Below, piece after piece: positions 29,657-39,557 of a stretch of 64,000 bases of DNA (positions are counted from its first letter, which is position 1; the number at the start of each line of letters is the position of its first letter). The notes below the pieces were generated by a model. The model saw only the letters and a program-made list of their open reading frames with translations, ran no database searches and was not told the DNA's origin. The stretch lies in contig JAOTXZ010000004.1 in assembly GCA_029862085.1 (NCBI GenBank), forward strand, positions 1-64,000. The letters are read 5' to 3'. The position numbers and the translations under genes were made by a program. The stretch is from Candidatus Nitrosopumilus sp. GTDB lineage: Archaea; Thermoproteota; Nitrososphaeria; Nitrososphaerales; Nitrosopumilaceae.

Positions 29657-30338
29657 CGTAATTTAGCCTCGCCTCTAATATTTCAAACCTTCCCCGATAA
29701 CCATCCCAAATTTTTTTACCCTCAAGAATTTCAATTGAATACGAAAACAAGGGGCAATTTGTCACAAAGGTTTCAGCCTCACCACCTTCAAAATTTAAAT
29801 TAAATCCAAATTTTTTTGATAAGGATCGTAATTGAATAATATCACTGGCTTCAATTTTTTTACCTAGCCAAGAATCATCTAGACCATCTGAAGAAACACT
29901 TACAATAATGTAATCAAAATTGGCAGAAACCAAATCATTCATGTAATTTGATGGATCCAAATCCCATAAAGGAGAAATTATTTCTAAATCTAAAGTACTG
30001 CATACATTTTGAAATGTGTCTTTTTGAAATTGGCTTTTGATTCCTCCATGAACAATTCCCTCAATTTCAAAATCACTCTTTGCTTGTTGTAAAATCTTTT
30101 TCATTATTTCTATTTCCTCACTACCATCATCGGATTGTGAATTAATTGTTAATTGAGGTATTTTCATTGATTTAGATTGTAAATTGGTCCATTTCAGATT
30201 TGGATGATGTAATAAATGACTTTCATCGGATTTAGGAAAAATACTTACAAGGCATCTAATGTCATGTCCCTGATTTTTTGCCAAATAGGTAGAGTAAGTA
30301 CTGTCTTTTCCTCCAGAAAACAAAGATGCTAATTTCAT
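29646..30338 (-). CDS. Dph6-like ATP-pyrophosphatase (diphthamide synthase family)
   Basis: LFSGGKDSTYSTYLA PP-loop; GEGG-like 'EGGEAETFV'. Confidence 0.85.
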   Translation of the reverse strand: MKLASLFSGGKDSTYSTYLAKNQGHDIRCLVSIFPKSDESHLLHHPNLKWTNLQSKSMKIPQLTINSQSDDGSEEIEIMKKILQQAKSDFEIEGIVHGGIKSQFQKDTFQNVCSTLDLEIISPLWDLDPSNYMNDLVSANFDYIIVSVSSDGLDDSWLGKKIEASDIIQLRSLSKKFGFNLNFEGGEAETFVTNCPLFSYSIEILEGKKIWDGYRGRFEILEARLNYDVR

Positions 30339-30406
30339 ATTTCCATCAGAAGGTGAGTTTGCAAGACAAAATAAAATTAACTAAAATGAAATTATCAGAT
30401 GCTTCA

Positions 30407-30475
30407 TTACTCATAATCCTCATCATAGATCAGACGGCTTTTCCGCTCATCATCAGCATCCAGGATAAATGTCAT
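30407..30475 (-). CDS. Possible 22-aa acidic micro-ORF (MTFILDADDERKSRLIYDEDYE)
   Basis: ATG to TAA open frame; only composition supports coding. Confidence 0.25.
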   Translation of the reverse strand: MTFILDADDERKSRLIYDEDYE

Positions 30476-30605
30476 TATAGATTATTTTAGTATAGTTTTT
30501 TGTTTTTTCTAGTTATAGTGTATAGTTTTTTTGAAAAAAATTAAAAATTACCACAAGTAGGAATCAATGATCTAGCTTTTATTCTATTAGTGCCTATATC
30601 ATGTA

Positions 30606-30713
30606 GGAAGCTGATACGATATTTTCACTATCGCATCAATACTGGCATCGGTTTACTGGTGAAGAATACGGTCGACACTACGTAAAGGATGCAGCCAGCA
30701 TTAGTCAGCTTCC
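30606..30713. ncRNA. Candidate structured RNA in the dph6-like / DLH intergenic region (strand not determined)
   Basis: Nested helices: P1 GGAAGCTGA (30606-30614)/TCAGCTTCC (30705-30713); P2 CGATA/TATCG (30617-30633); P3 CTGGC/GCCAG (30642-30646/30694-30698) and TTTAC-TGGTG/CACTA-c-GTAAA (30652-30661/30676-30686). Confidence 0.6.
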
Positions 30714-30781
30714 GAATTATTCTAACTAGGAAAGAAATTATTAAATTTGATTTGGTGTATTTTTTTGGTTTCTGAGAAGAA

Positions 30782-30853
30782 TTATTCTTCATCAAGAATA
30801 ATCCATGATAGACCTCTTACTTCTTCCCATGATTCTTTCTTGGAACGTGTCAT
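30782..30853 (-). CDS. Possible 23-aa micro-ORF (MTRSKKESWEEVRGLSWIILDEE)
   Basis: ATG to TAA open frame adjacent to the RNA candidate; protein-like composition. Confidence 0.3.
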   Translation of the reverse strand: MTRSKKESWEEVRGLSWIILDEE

Positions 30854-30994
30854 ATCTATAATAGTGAAATTTCATTTAAAAGCAGTACGAATGATTTGTT
30901 CACTTTGATGATTGGGGTAGAATCAAAATTATTAAGATCTTTAATTATCAAATTTTTCAAAAATTATAAATTTCATTAGAATTAAAATAAAAAA

Positions 30995-31993
30995 GTGAAA
31001 TGTAAATTATTCAAAGTTTACCTGTGGGGAATGATTGTTATCTTTCCACTTCTCATGTTTAGTCTAACTGAAAACTATTTTCCAAATGCATCTGCAATTG
31101 CATATTTTCCACCACCCTTAAAACAAATTGAAGATGGAGTAAATCCTAGAAATGTCACCTGTACAGAGGGATTAGAACTAGTCCTAAAACAATCTACGGG
31201 TAACCCTGCCTGTGTAAAATCTTCCAGTGTTTCAAAATTGATTGAACGTGGTTGGGCAATACATGTTCTACCAGACTATACTGCAGATAATAATAATTCT
31301 GAAATTTTCTCGTTAGGACAATACGAAATTGAAACAAGGACAGTATCTTATTTTGACGAATCCCTAGGTTTTCTGGCAAAGCCCTCTGCAACAGGGGAAT
31401 TTCCTGCTATTATTATGATTCATGAATGGTGGGGATTAAATGAGAACATAAAAGAAATGGCTGAAAAACTTGCATCCCATGGTTACATTGTTCTTGCGGT
31501 GGATCTCTACAACAATCAAGTGGGGACTAATTCAGAGGAGGCACGACAGTTGGTAACCTCATTTGACAGTAAAGTTGGAATGGAAAATATGAATTCTGCC
31601 ATATCATTTTTGAAAACAGAATATTCTACAGAAAGCATTGGATCGGTTGGATGGTGTTTTGGAGGAGGGCAATCCCTTAATCTTGCAATGAATAATTCAG
31701 AGCTTGATGCCACAGTAATGTATTATGGGCAAGTTTCATCAGATTCTGAAAAATTATCAAATATTTCCTGGCCCCTTTTAGGAATATTTGCTGAGGAGGA
31801 TAAGGGAATTACTGTGGATTCAGTTACACAATTTGAAACTCAATTAAATGACTTGGGAATTACTAATGAAATTATTATTTACCCAGGAGTTGATCATGCC
31901 TTTGCAAATCCCTCCGGAGATAGATATGCTCCAGAAGAATCAAAAGATGCTTGGGATAAAACCCTACTTTTTTTCAAGAACAATTTAAAATGA
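30995..31993 (+). CDS. Secreted dienelactone hydrolase family protein with N-terminal 'C..K.SGNPACVK' module
   Basis: Signal peptide; IMIHEWWGLNENIKEMA, GSVGWCFGGGQSLNL, YPGVDHAFANP (DLH motifs). Confidence 0.88.
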   Translation: MKCKLFKVYLWGMIVIFPLLMFSLTENYFPNASAIAYFPPPLKQIEDGVNPRNVTCTEGLELVLKQSTGNPACVKSSSVSKLIERGWAIHVLPDYTADNNNSEIFSLGQYEIETRTVSYFDESLGFLAKPSATGEFPAIIMIHEWWGLNENIKEMAEKLASHGYIVLAVDLYNNQVGTNSEEARQLVTSFDSKVGMENMNSAISFLKTEYSTESIGSVGWCFGGGQSLNLAMNNSELDATVMYYGQVSSDSEKLSNISWPLLGIFAEEDKGITVDSVTQFETQLNDLGITNEIIIYPGVDHAFANPSGDRYAPEESKDAWDKTLLFFKNNLK

Positions 31994-31995
31994 AA

Positions 31996-32415
31996 TTAAT
32001 GCAAAACTCTGGGAATTTTCTTAGCAATGTGAGCAATAGAAACTCTTCCTGGTCCTGCAACAATTATTACTAATAAGGCTGCGAGAAGGACCAAATCTAA
32101 TTCATATGCTCCTTCCCCGGTTAGATTTGCCGCATTTTTTACATAAAATATCGCTCCAAGCATTACAATTGATAAAAGTGACGCAGAAATTCTTGTTAAA
32201 ACTCCAATAATTAACAAAATCCCTGGGATTGTCTCAGCTAAAGCAATGGGAATTTGCATTTCCGGTGGGAATCCAAGAGGTCCTGTAAGAAACCCTACAA
32301 AACCTGGATTAAATTTACCCGTTCCATGAGCTATGAAAATTACTCCTATAGCTGTTCTCAAACCCATAAAGGCAATATCATGTAATTTGCTATTGGAAAA
32401 TTGCGCACCACTCAT
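31996..32415 (-). CDS. DoxX family membrane protein
   Basis: LRTAIGVIFIAHGTGKF..ETIPGILLIIGVLTR DoxX-like. Confidence 0.82.
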   Translation of the reverse strand: MSGAQFSNSKLHDIAFMGLRTAIGVIFIAHGTGKFNPGFVGFLTGPLGFPPEMQIPIALAETIPGILLIIGVLTRISASLLSIVMLGAIFYVKNAANLTGEGAYELDLVLLAALLVIIVAGPGRVSIAHIAKKIPRVLH

Positions 32416-32598
32416 TAATTTCCCTCCCTAGAGGAGTAATAAATACCATAATCATAAAGGATAGTGAAAAGGCACATTAGAAATAAGATAACTAAAAAAT
32501 ATAGATTAAGTCGATGACAAAAAGTCATTTACAAAATAGTGTCACTTGTTCAAATTACACATAACCAGCAATAAATACAATAAACCAAGCGATCCTTT

Positions 32599-33627
32599 GT
32601 GAAGATAAAAATTAACTTTATTTTAATGTCAATTCTTGTTTTGGGTTTAATTGGTAATTCTATAATTATTTCAGACCTTGCATTTGCAGATAAACCAGAT
32701 TTAGAAGCTGCAAAAGAAGCTAGAGATGCTGCAAAAGAAGCAAAAAAACAAGCAAAAGAAATTAAAAAAGAAGCAAAAGAAGCTGCAAAAGAAGCTAGAG
32801 AAGAAATTAAGGAATTTGATGGAGCAATAGTTAGTAATTCATCAGAATCACCCACTACGGTTTCAGATATTGAAACTTCAGGTAAAGCAACAATTTGCCA
32901 CATTCCGCCTGGAAATCCAGCCAATGCTCATACAATCACAGTTGGTCGTCCTGCAGTTTCGGCACATTTAGCTCATGGTGATATTGATGAATCATGTGAA
33001 ACTGCAGACTTGGATATTGTAGAAAAAAGTAAAGTAGAAAAAGAATCACGGGCATCTGAAGACTCGTCTCAAAAAGAATCCAAAGCATTAGAAAGAGCTT
33101 TACGTCTAATCGAACAACTCGAACAAAAGATGTCTAATCTAGAGGAAAGATTACAAAATATCCTTGACAAATATGAGTCAGGTGAATATTATGGTAATAT
33201 CTCAACTGCAGATGCTGTAACCAACTCTTATGTAATTTCCTTTGAGGGGTTGGCAACTTCGATTTATGATGACACAGTAACAACTGAAATGTCTGGAGAG
33301 TTATTTATGGAAAACCAAGTAACAGCATCGGATACTTCAAAGTTTAAGATTTTATCCGGTGAGGTAAAAATTGGAAATAATTATTATGATGCTCTTTTTG
33401 GAAAAGCAAGAACATCGTCTGCAGGAGAGCAAGATTCTATGGTCATAGTCTTGCAAACAATGGACTCTGAGGACAATGACAATACCATAAAGATGACTCT
33501 AGGATTTAATCCTCCACTTGAGGGAGAATTTGGAATACCTTCTGAAGAATTTGAAATTCTAGAAAACAGCAAAGTTTCAGGACAATGGGAATTAGATGGT
33601 AGCGGTCAATTATCCCGAGGATCTTAG
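32599..33627 (+). CDS. Secreted protein with Ala/Lys/Glu coiled-coil segment and CHIPPGNPANAHT motif
   Basis: Signal peptide; KEAKKQAKEIKKEAKEAAKEAREE; ATICHIPPGNPANAHTITVGRPAVSAHLAHGD. Confidence 0.8.
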   Translation: MKIKINFILMSILVLGLIGNSIIISDLAFADKPDLEAAKEARDAAKEAKKQAKEIKKEAKEAAKEAREEIKEFDGAIVSNSSESPTTVSDIETSGKATICHIPPGNPANAHTITVGRPAVSAHLAHGDIDESCETADLDIVEKSKVEKESRASEDSSQKESKALERALRLIEQLEQKMSNLEERLQNILDKYESGEYYGNISTADAVTNSYVISFEGLATSIYDDTVTTEMSGELFMENQVTASDTSKFKILSGEVKIGNNYYDALFGKARTSSAGEQDSMVIVLQTMDSEDNDNTIKMTLGFNPPLEGEFGIPSEEFEILENSKVSGQWELDGSGQLSRGS

Positions 33628-33649
33628 ATTAAACTAAAAAGATTCCCAA

Positions 33650-34120
33650 TTACTTTTTTGTAAGGCTAGCAAAATATTCTTCGCCTGCTTTTCTCATCCC
33701 TTCAGGAGTCATATCGATTTTATGTGTCGCAATGGCCCACGAGTGACCATAGGGATCCATCACTGTTCCAAATCGGTCACCCCAAAACGCGTCCATAATG
33801 GGCATAGTAATTATGGCTCCGGCCTCAACGGCTTGTTTGAAGGTCTTATCAGCATCTTCTACGTAAAGATGTAACGTGACGGCAGTTCCACCCAATGTTT
33901 TAGGAGAACTCATACCCATGGCTGAAAATTCATCAGACATCATGATAAAGGAATCACCAATCTGAATCATTGCGTGCAAAATTTTTCCATCAGGTGTGGG
34001 GAATTTGTAAATTTCATTTGCCCCAAAAGCTTTTTTGTAAAATTCTATGGCTTCATTTGAATTACTTACAACAAGTGAAGGAGTTGCAGTATGAAAACCA
34101 TCCGGAATTGGTTTTGTCAT
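33650..34120 (-). CDS. VOC/glyoxalase superfamily protein (PhnB-like)
   Basis: TPSLVVSNSNEAIEFYKKAFGANEI..FWGDRFGTVMDPYGHSWAIATH. Confidence 0.9.
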   Translation of the reverse strand: MTKPIPDGFHTATPSLVVSNSNEAIEFYKKAFGANEIYKFPTPDGKILHAMIQIGDSFIMMSDEFSAMGMSSPKTLGGTAVTLHLYVEDADKTFKQAVEAGAIITMPIMDAFWGDRFGTVMDPYGHSWAIATHKIDMTPEGMRKAGEEYFASLTKK

Positions 34121-34202
34121 TATTTTAGTTAATCAATTCCCATACATAAACTATATTTTTAAAAACAAAAAGAATTTAGAGGATTATTATTTAAAAAACG
34201 AC

Positions 34203-34595
34203 ATGTCAAATATTCCAAATGAAGAATCTAATGACGCTTGGAAAACGTATGTTGGATCTCTTACAAAATGGAAGCTTGCCTTTGAATTGTGGCAAAAAGC
34301 AGGAATAGAGGCAATGATGAACTATAACAAAGCCATAGCAAGTGGAAAAATAAACAAAGAACTATCCCAACAAATGTCAGATGTTATGAAAACATCCTGG
34401 ATGGAATCTGGAATGGAGCAGATTTCACAATTTCAAAAAGAATGGCAAAACATGGTAAAGGCCAGTGGATTAGAGTCAATGAGTTATTTTGATGATAAAT
34501 GGGCCAAATTTTGGAGCTCGATGGAACCGGCCACAACTTATGCTGATGCATTAAAACAATTTACTGAAACTTGGCAAAATATGTGGAAAAAATAA
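34203..34595 (+). CDS. Hypothetical helical protein (PhaE/phasin-like composition)
   Basis: 130 aa, all-helical, Trp/Met-rich; similarity to PhaE-like proteins is only suspected. Confidence 0.55.
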   Translation: MSNIPNEESNDAWKTYVGSLTKWKLAFELWQKAGIEAMMNYNKAIASGKINKELSQQMSDVMKTSWMESGMEQISQFQKEWQNMVKASGLESMSYFDDKWAKFWSSMEPATTYADALKQFTETWQNMWKK

Positions 34596-34658
34596 TTTAA
34601 ATTTTTTAATAATAGAATAAAACCAGACTTATTGGTTTTTAATTTTACAAATTAGAAA

Positions 34659-35030
34659 TTAGAAAGAGTTTTTTATTTTCAGAAAATCATTTACAAATGA
34701 GCAATGGTCCACTTCAGGTTCAGTTGTAACATATACAATATGAGAATTATTTAGAGGAAATGTAAATCGTTTGACTTTATCATATTCAACCATGGCATAT
34801 TTTCCATCTCCAAGCCCTGAAGAACATTGATTCCTGCTAAACCATGCATCGGTAACATGTTTAATGGATTTTTTCTGATCCTCCTCAGAAAGATAATTTT
34901 TTATTCCTTCTCTTTGTCCTCCAAAAAGAACTGTTCCTGCTTTATCAAGAATTGACACAAATCTTACTTTAGAATCCAAATTCATTATTGTATTGTAGAG
35001 AGTGTAAAAATTTTCACGGTTTGACATCAT
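34659..35030 (-). CDS. Conserved hypothetical protein (sensory/roadblock-like)
   Basis: 123 aa; 'KVRFVSILDKAGTVLFGGQREG' resembles small sensory-type domains. Confidence 0.6.
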   Translation of the reverse strand: MMSNRENFYTLYNTIMNLDSKVRFVSILDKAGTVLFGGQREGIKNYLSEEDQKKSIKHVTDAWFSRNQCSSGLGDGKYAMVEYDKVKRFTFPLNNSHIVYVTTEPEVDHCSFVNDFLKIKNSF

Positions 35031-35089
35031 GTCGATCCAAAGCTAAACTTCTATTAAAATAGTGTTATATGATAATCATAAATTTTTCT

Positions 35090-35368
35090 TCAGGGAGTAG
35101 TTAGTTCGAATTGAATACCAAAATCATTTGTTTCTGAACTAGTTTCCCATTCGGTAATAATATTCAAATTATCAGAGAACATTAGGAAAGATGTAAAAAT
35201 AGATATTTCAAAAATATTAAAAATAATTCCTAGAATCAAACAGTTTTTAGCTAGTCTCCCATCATGAGCCCTTAGGGCAAACCAAGCGATAACACCACCA
35301 ATTATTCCTAGAAAAATTGAAAGGGCATACCACCACAGGCTTCTAATTTTTGGAGATTGTGAACTCAC
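35090..35368 (-). CDS. Small membrane protein
   Basis: 92 aa with two hydrophobic segments. Confidence 0.6.
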   Translation of the reverse strand: MSSQSPKIRSLWWYALSIFLGIIGGVIAWFALRAHDGRLAKNCLILGIIFNIFEISIFTSFLMFSDNLNIITEWETSSETNDFGIQFELTTP

Positions 35369-35501
35369 GTTGAAAATTCCCGTAGAGCTAGCAGAAATAG
35401 TTTCCCACTAATTCATTCAAAATTTTTTTGATAATTGTCCAATTTGAGAGGAAAGCATTTCAAAAAACAGTCTAGAAAAAGTTTTAAAATTTTGTTAAAG
35501 T

Positions 35502-35912
35502 CTAGCCCTTTATACGCATAATTTTTGTTTTATCCATTACAACCCAATATTCAACATTTTGACCATTTTCTAATTTTCCCTTTACTTCATCATCAATTAA
35601 AATAATATCGATGGTTTCAAAGGTTTCAGAATCCATTACTTGAACTGTATCACCAGTAATGGAGATAATTTGGCCTACTTTTTTGTTGATTAATGGTACA
35701 TGTATTTGCATACTGACCGGACCTACGTGCGGTCTTTTTTGCCCATCAAAAATTCCTTCTGCAACTATTCTGGCCTTTGCAGCTCCATGTTTTCCAGGTT
35801 TTGACGTATCATATTCAACAATTCTGCATGGCTCCCCACTGGGTTGATCAGAATGAGGCAAGAGAATGTATGAACCGATTTTTAAAGAACCAAGATCACT
35901 CGGCTTACTCAT
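35502..35912 (-). CDS. eif5A: Translation initiation factor IF-5A
   Basis: SKPGKHGAAKARIVAEGIFDG hypusine-loop motif. Confidence 0.95.
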   Translation of the reverse strand: MSKPSDLGSLKIGSYILLPHSDQPSGEPCRIVEYDTSKPGKHGAAKARIVAEGIFDGQKRPHVGPVSMQIHVPLINKKVGQIISITGDTVQVMDSETFETIDIILIDDEVKGKLENGQNVEYWVVMDKTKIMRIKG

Positions 35913-36090
35913 GGTGAAGCAGGTTTTTGTCGAATATTTAACTTTTACAGCGGGAAAACAAGTAAAAAATTGAGAAAATAATCAAAGATGATAAATTAAA
36001 AACAAGATCAATTTAAGCTCCTGGTTTTGAAATTATTTTGGGGAGGGATGAGAATACTGATTTCTTTTCTTAAGGAATACGCGATTAATT

Positions 36091-37143
36091 TTAAAACCTG
36101 GCTTGCATAGTGGATTTTTCAATTACTAGTTGTGCAATTTTCTCTTGTTCTAACATTTTTTCTTTAAATTCATCAGTAATTCGTTCTCCTAATATCATAT
36201 CAATTGTATAGCTATCAGGAAGTTTGGATATTATTTTACTTGAATCAAAAATATTCAAAGCTTTTTTTTGCTCATTGTCAATTATTTCACTAAATCCTGA
36301 ATGTAATCGTGTGTTTGGATCTCCTCTATCTTGGAATCTCTTAAATTTTATACCAATCTCATCAAAGGTTCCAAATTCATTATTTTCAAACATTCTTCCA
36401 TCTTCGCTTTGCCAGTAAGAGCTATATTTTTCCACTTGAGTTACTGGAATCAATCCTTCATACTTTTTTGGAGATGGAATCATCTTTATGGTTTTAGGGT
36501 TTAGTGCTTGTCCAGAAATATCAATTCCCTCATTAAGATAGGTTATCTGATATCGATTTTCAAAGTCGATTGCTTTTATTGCAATTATTTTTTCCTTTAG
36601 GGGTTCAAGGAAAATTATTGAAATCTTAATGTTATCACAGTTTTGCTCATCATCTGATTCTTGACATTTTATTTTTTCATGATGAAAGATAACATGTTGC
36701 GCATCAATTACGTCAGAATCCTGAACTACTTTAAAATTTTTAAATTGTCCATCCAATCCAAACCAAACTTCAATCCTAAGTTCAGCCAAATGTGCATCTC
36801 CAACTTCAGGTATACCAAAAAGAAATTCTTGAATTTTTAATCCTTTTGGAGCGTAAACAGTAGATTCAAATGAATTTATATTTCCAATTTCTATTTTGTA
36901 GTCTTCAAATGGAGTATGAAAATTATTTGTGATGTCAAATGCCTGGTCATTAATTTTAAAACCTTCATCAATAATTTGTTCACTGTTCTCGTGATCTAAC
37001 CCAAAAGTTGGTTTTGTATTGAATTCAAAAAGAGGATCTTCATCATCCACGTCCAAATAGTGTTCAGCCTGTGCTAAACCTAATGATGAAAAAACTATTA
37101 CAGTAAATAACGCCCACCAAATGGTTACCACCCTATAGATCAT
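36091..37143 (-). CDS. Hypothetical secreted protein
   Basis: 350 aa with N-terminal signal peptide. Confidence 0.65.
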   Translation of the reverse strand: MIYRVVTIWWALFTVIVFSSLGLAQAEHYLDVDDEDPLFEFNTKPTFGLDHENSEQIIDEGFKINDQAFDITNNFHTPFEDYKIEIGNINSFESTVYAPKGLKIQEFLFGIPEVGDAHLAELRIEVWFGLDGQFKNFKVVQDSDVIDAQHVIFHHEKIKCQESDDEQNCDNIKISIIFLEPLKEKIIAIKAIDFENRYQITYLNEGIDISGQALNPKTIKMIPSPKKYEGLIPVTQVEKYSSYWQSEDGRMFENNEFGTFDEIGIKFKRFQDRGDPNTRLHSGFSEIIDNEQKKALNIFDSSKIISKLPDSYTIDMILGERITDEFKEKMLEQEKIAQLVIEKSTMQARF

Positions 37144-37369
37144 AAAATTCTACTATTGCAATTTCTGCTAAAAACACTTGTATGTCAAATACTTGTATTA
37201 CACTTTATAATTTCACTATGCATTAACGAGTAATAAAATAGGATGTTCATATTAATGCAGATAACAAGAGATACCTAGTTACAAATTATTTTTTTGGAAA
37301 AAGTGTTAGCTAAAGTGTAGTCATTATTACTAACAAGATCTTATTACAAGAAATAATAACAAAAAGAAA

Positions 37370-37492
37370 ATGAGTAAATCAACTGATGAGAAAACCTCTT
37401 CTGTGGAGCTAAATTGTGGCTGTATAATTGGGGTTTCGGGAGAAATAAACCAAGAATGTGTTCCTCACAGCCAAAGTAATTTTATTCAGTAG
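37370..37492 (+). CDS. 40-aa Cys/His microprotein (MSKSTDEKTSSVELNCGCIIGVSGEINQECVPHSQSNFIQ)
   Basis: Short ORF with CxC..CxxH pattern. Confidence 0.5.
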   Translation: MSKSTDEKTSSVELNCGCIIGVSGEINQECVPHSQSNFIQ

Positions 37493-37696
37493 CACATTCC
37501 TTTTTATTTTTATTTTTTAAAATTATTTTTTGAGTTGGATAAAAATTTGTTTAAAAAAAATAATTATTTCAAACAAATTTAATTGAGATATTCATACTTT
37601 TAAAATTATTTTTTCAAAGGATGAAACAGAAATGAAAAAAGATCGCAAGTAGCAATATATAGTAATTCTTTAAATCCATTGAATCAACATTAATCA

Positions 37697-37954
37697 ATGG
37701 TCTGGACGTATCGAATACTCGATAAACAATCACGGCAAACGAAGATTATCGAAGATAAACAAACAAAGTACCTCATTAAATCGTTGGTAATATTAGTGCC
37801 AATGGTAATTACCCCTCTGGTAAGTTATGATTTTTTGATTTTTTATTTTAAACACTCTACTGTGATATTTTCAGGTATGATATTTGGTTTAATGGTAGGT
37901 ATAATTTTATTATATGTTAGTGAAAAGGTACCCAAGAAAATTTTACGGATGTAA
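37697..37954 (+). CDS. Small membrane protein
   Basis: 85 aa with two hydrophobic segments. Confidence 0.55.
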   Translation: MVWTYRILDKQSRQTKIIEDKQTKYLIKSLVILVPMVITPLVSYDFLIFYFKHSTVIFSGMIFGLMVGIILLYVSEKVPKKILRM

Positions 37955-38026
37955 CTAGCTAGTTTGAAGTTAGTTTTTAGGAAATATAGGAATTTAATAT
38001 TTTAATGGTTTTTTTACTTTGAGTGT

Positions 38027-38386
38027 TTATGAGTTTCTTTTATTTTGCAAATTAAAATAATTTTTTACAATAGAATATCCACATAGTTCTATTGATGACA
38101 AAAGTAAAAACTGATCATAAGAAGAATCCACCTCGAGGAGCTTCCTGACTTTATTATCTATTTTTTCAAAATCAGATTTTGAGAGCGAGAAAATCCCATC
38201 CTTTGGATGATAAATCGAAACCTTATTTTCAGATGAATCAAATGTGTAAAAAATTTTCCCCTGATAAAGTGGGACAGAAATTCTCATTAATTTTGTTTGA
38301 GTTTTTATTGTTTTCCAGAATTTTTTGTATTTTTCTTCTTGTGTCACACCATCAAAACAGACATTATTGTTTAAACCTCTTTCCAA
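38027..38386 (-). CDS. Hypothetical protein
   Basis: 119-aa ORF with coding-like composition. Confidence 0.5.
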   Translation of the reverse strand: MERGLNNNVCFDGVTQEEKYKKFWKTIKTQTKLMRISVPLYQGKIFYTFDSSENKVSIYHPKDGIFSLSKSDFEKIDNKVRKLLEVDSSYDQFLLLSSIELCGYSIVKNYFNLQNKRNS

Positions 38387-38402
38387 CTAACCAACGCTCG
38401 CC

Positions 38403-38501
38403 ATGTCTTTAATTAATGCACAAAAATTACGGCTAGGAAAGGGCGAATACTCTTTTACTGACAATCCAAAAGATGGTTTACAATTTAGTAGAGATCCTTA
38501 A
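38403..38501 (+). CDS. 32-aa micro-ORF (MSLINAQKLRLGKGEYSFTDNPKDGLQFSRDP)
   Basis: ATG to TAA open frame preceding 38526 ORF. Confidence 0.4.
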   Translation: MSLINAQKLRLGKGEYSFTDNPKDGLQFSRDP

Positions 38502-38525
38502 AGAAGATAAATCAAGAAAAAGCCC

Positions 38526-38744
38526 ATGCCGGAATACGCACAAACTTGGAGAAAAAAATTGAGATTAAAGGTACTTGTAGATATTGCAAAAGATGAACTT
38601 GAATTGGGTAGAGAAATTAACCAGGTTTACCACACCTTAGAGGAAGAGATGAAAATGCGGTGGAAGTTAGTCTATAGTACCAGAAGGCAATACCTTAATG
38701 ATATAAACAAAATATTAACAAATCAATATGTTCTAGTCATTTGA
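38526..38744 (+). CDS. Small hypothetical helical protein
   Basis: 72-aa ORF. Confidence 0.5.
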   Translation: MPEYAQTWRKKLRLKVLVDIAKDELELGREINQVYHTLEEEMKMRWKLVYSTRRQYLNDINKILTNQYVLVI

Positions 38745-38834
38745 AAGAATTTGATCTAAAATCGATAATTTGGATTTCAAATAACCTTATGAGAAAATTT
38801 ACTATTAAAAACCCAGTTGGTAAATTTAACTTTT

Positions 38835-39446
38835 TTACTTTAGACTATCAAGAATTGAAAGGCTTACCAAACTTGTCATAGTCATTCCTTTGCGATTAGC
38901 ATCCTTTCTCGTTTGATCACAATATTTTTTCACACTTTGGTGACTCTTTTCACTTGAAACTTCTAGTACCAGAATGCTTTGAGAATATGGAAATGTGAAT
39001 TTTGAAGGAGTATTACAAAAAGTTTCCATATGACCATATCCTGCAACCTCTATCTTATCTCGGTTGATAAGCAATGATGCTAATTCTCTTACGTCTTCTT
39101 CTGACTCACCATACTCTAGATAGTATACAGAAATGAAATTTGTAGTCTCTTCTGTTTCTATCTGAAACAAATCATCTTTAATGTCAAAAACAAAAGAAAT
39201 TTTATCTTGATTAAATTTTTCAAGGTTTTTTGCTATTTCATGATTATCTCTAAATTTTGCAACAAGGTAGTGATTTGTAGATTCTGCAAAATACGGTTTA
39301 CTATCACTAGAAAAAGTTCCAGTAGCAAAATATAATTTTTCAATATTTTTTGATTTCATCCACAAATCTTTTAATTCAACAGATCGATGATCATGGAGGT
39401 AAGGTGCACAAACATATCCTGAATAAGAGAGTGCAAGCTCTGACAT
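38835..39446 (-). CDS. Hypothetical protein
   Basis: 203-aa ORF with coding-like composition. Confidence 0.6.
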   Translation of the reverse strand: MSELALSYSGYVCAPYLHDHRSVELKDLWMKSKNIEKLYFATGTFSSDSKPYFAESTNHYLVAKFRDNHEIAKNLEKFNQDKISFVFDIKDDLFQIETEETTNFISVYYLEYGESEEDVRELASLLINRDKIEVAGYGHMETFCNTPSKFTFPYSQSILVLEVSSEKSHQSVKKYCDQTRKDANRKGMTMTSLVSLSILDSLK

Positions 39447-39557
39447 AACAAAAAATTTTGATGGAGAGTATTTATTGGTTATTGGGTAGGCATGATAATT
39501 GTAACATTTTGAGTGGTTCGATAGTTATTTAATACTAAAAGACCCCGATTTTTTTGT

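Noticed and set aside
30606-30713. tRNA or split tRNA
   Set aside because: No T-arm consensus or acceptor/CCA arrangement; the closing stem is 9 bp and the internal arms do not fit a cloverleaf.
30606-30713. Hammerhead ribozyme (CTGA near P1)
   Set aside because: The core reads CTGATACGA, not CUGANGA, and there is no GAAA core strand.
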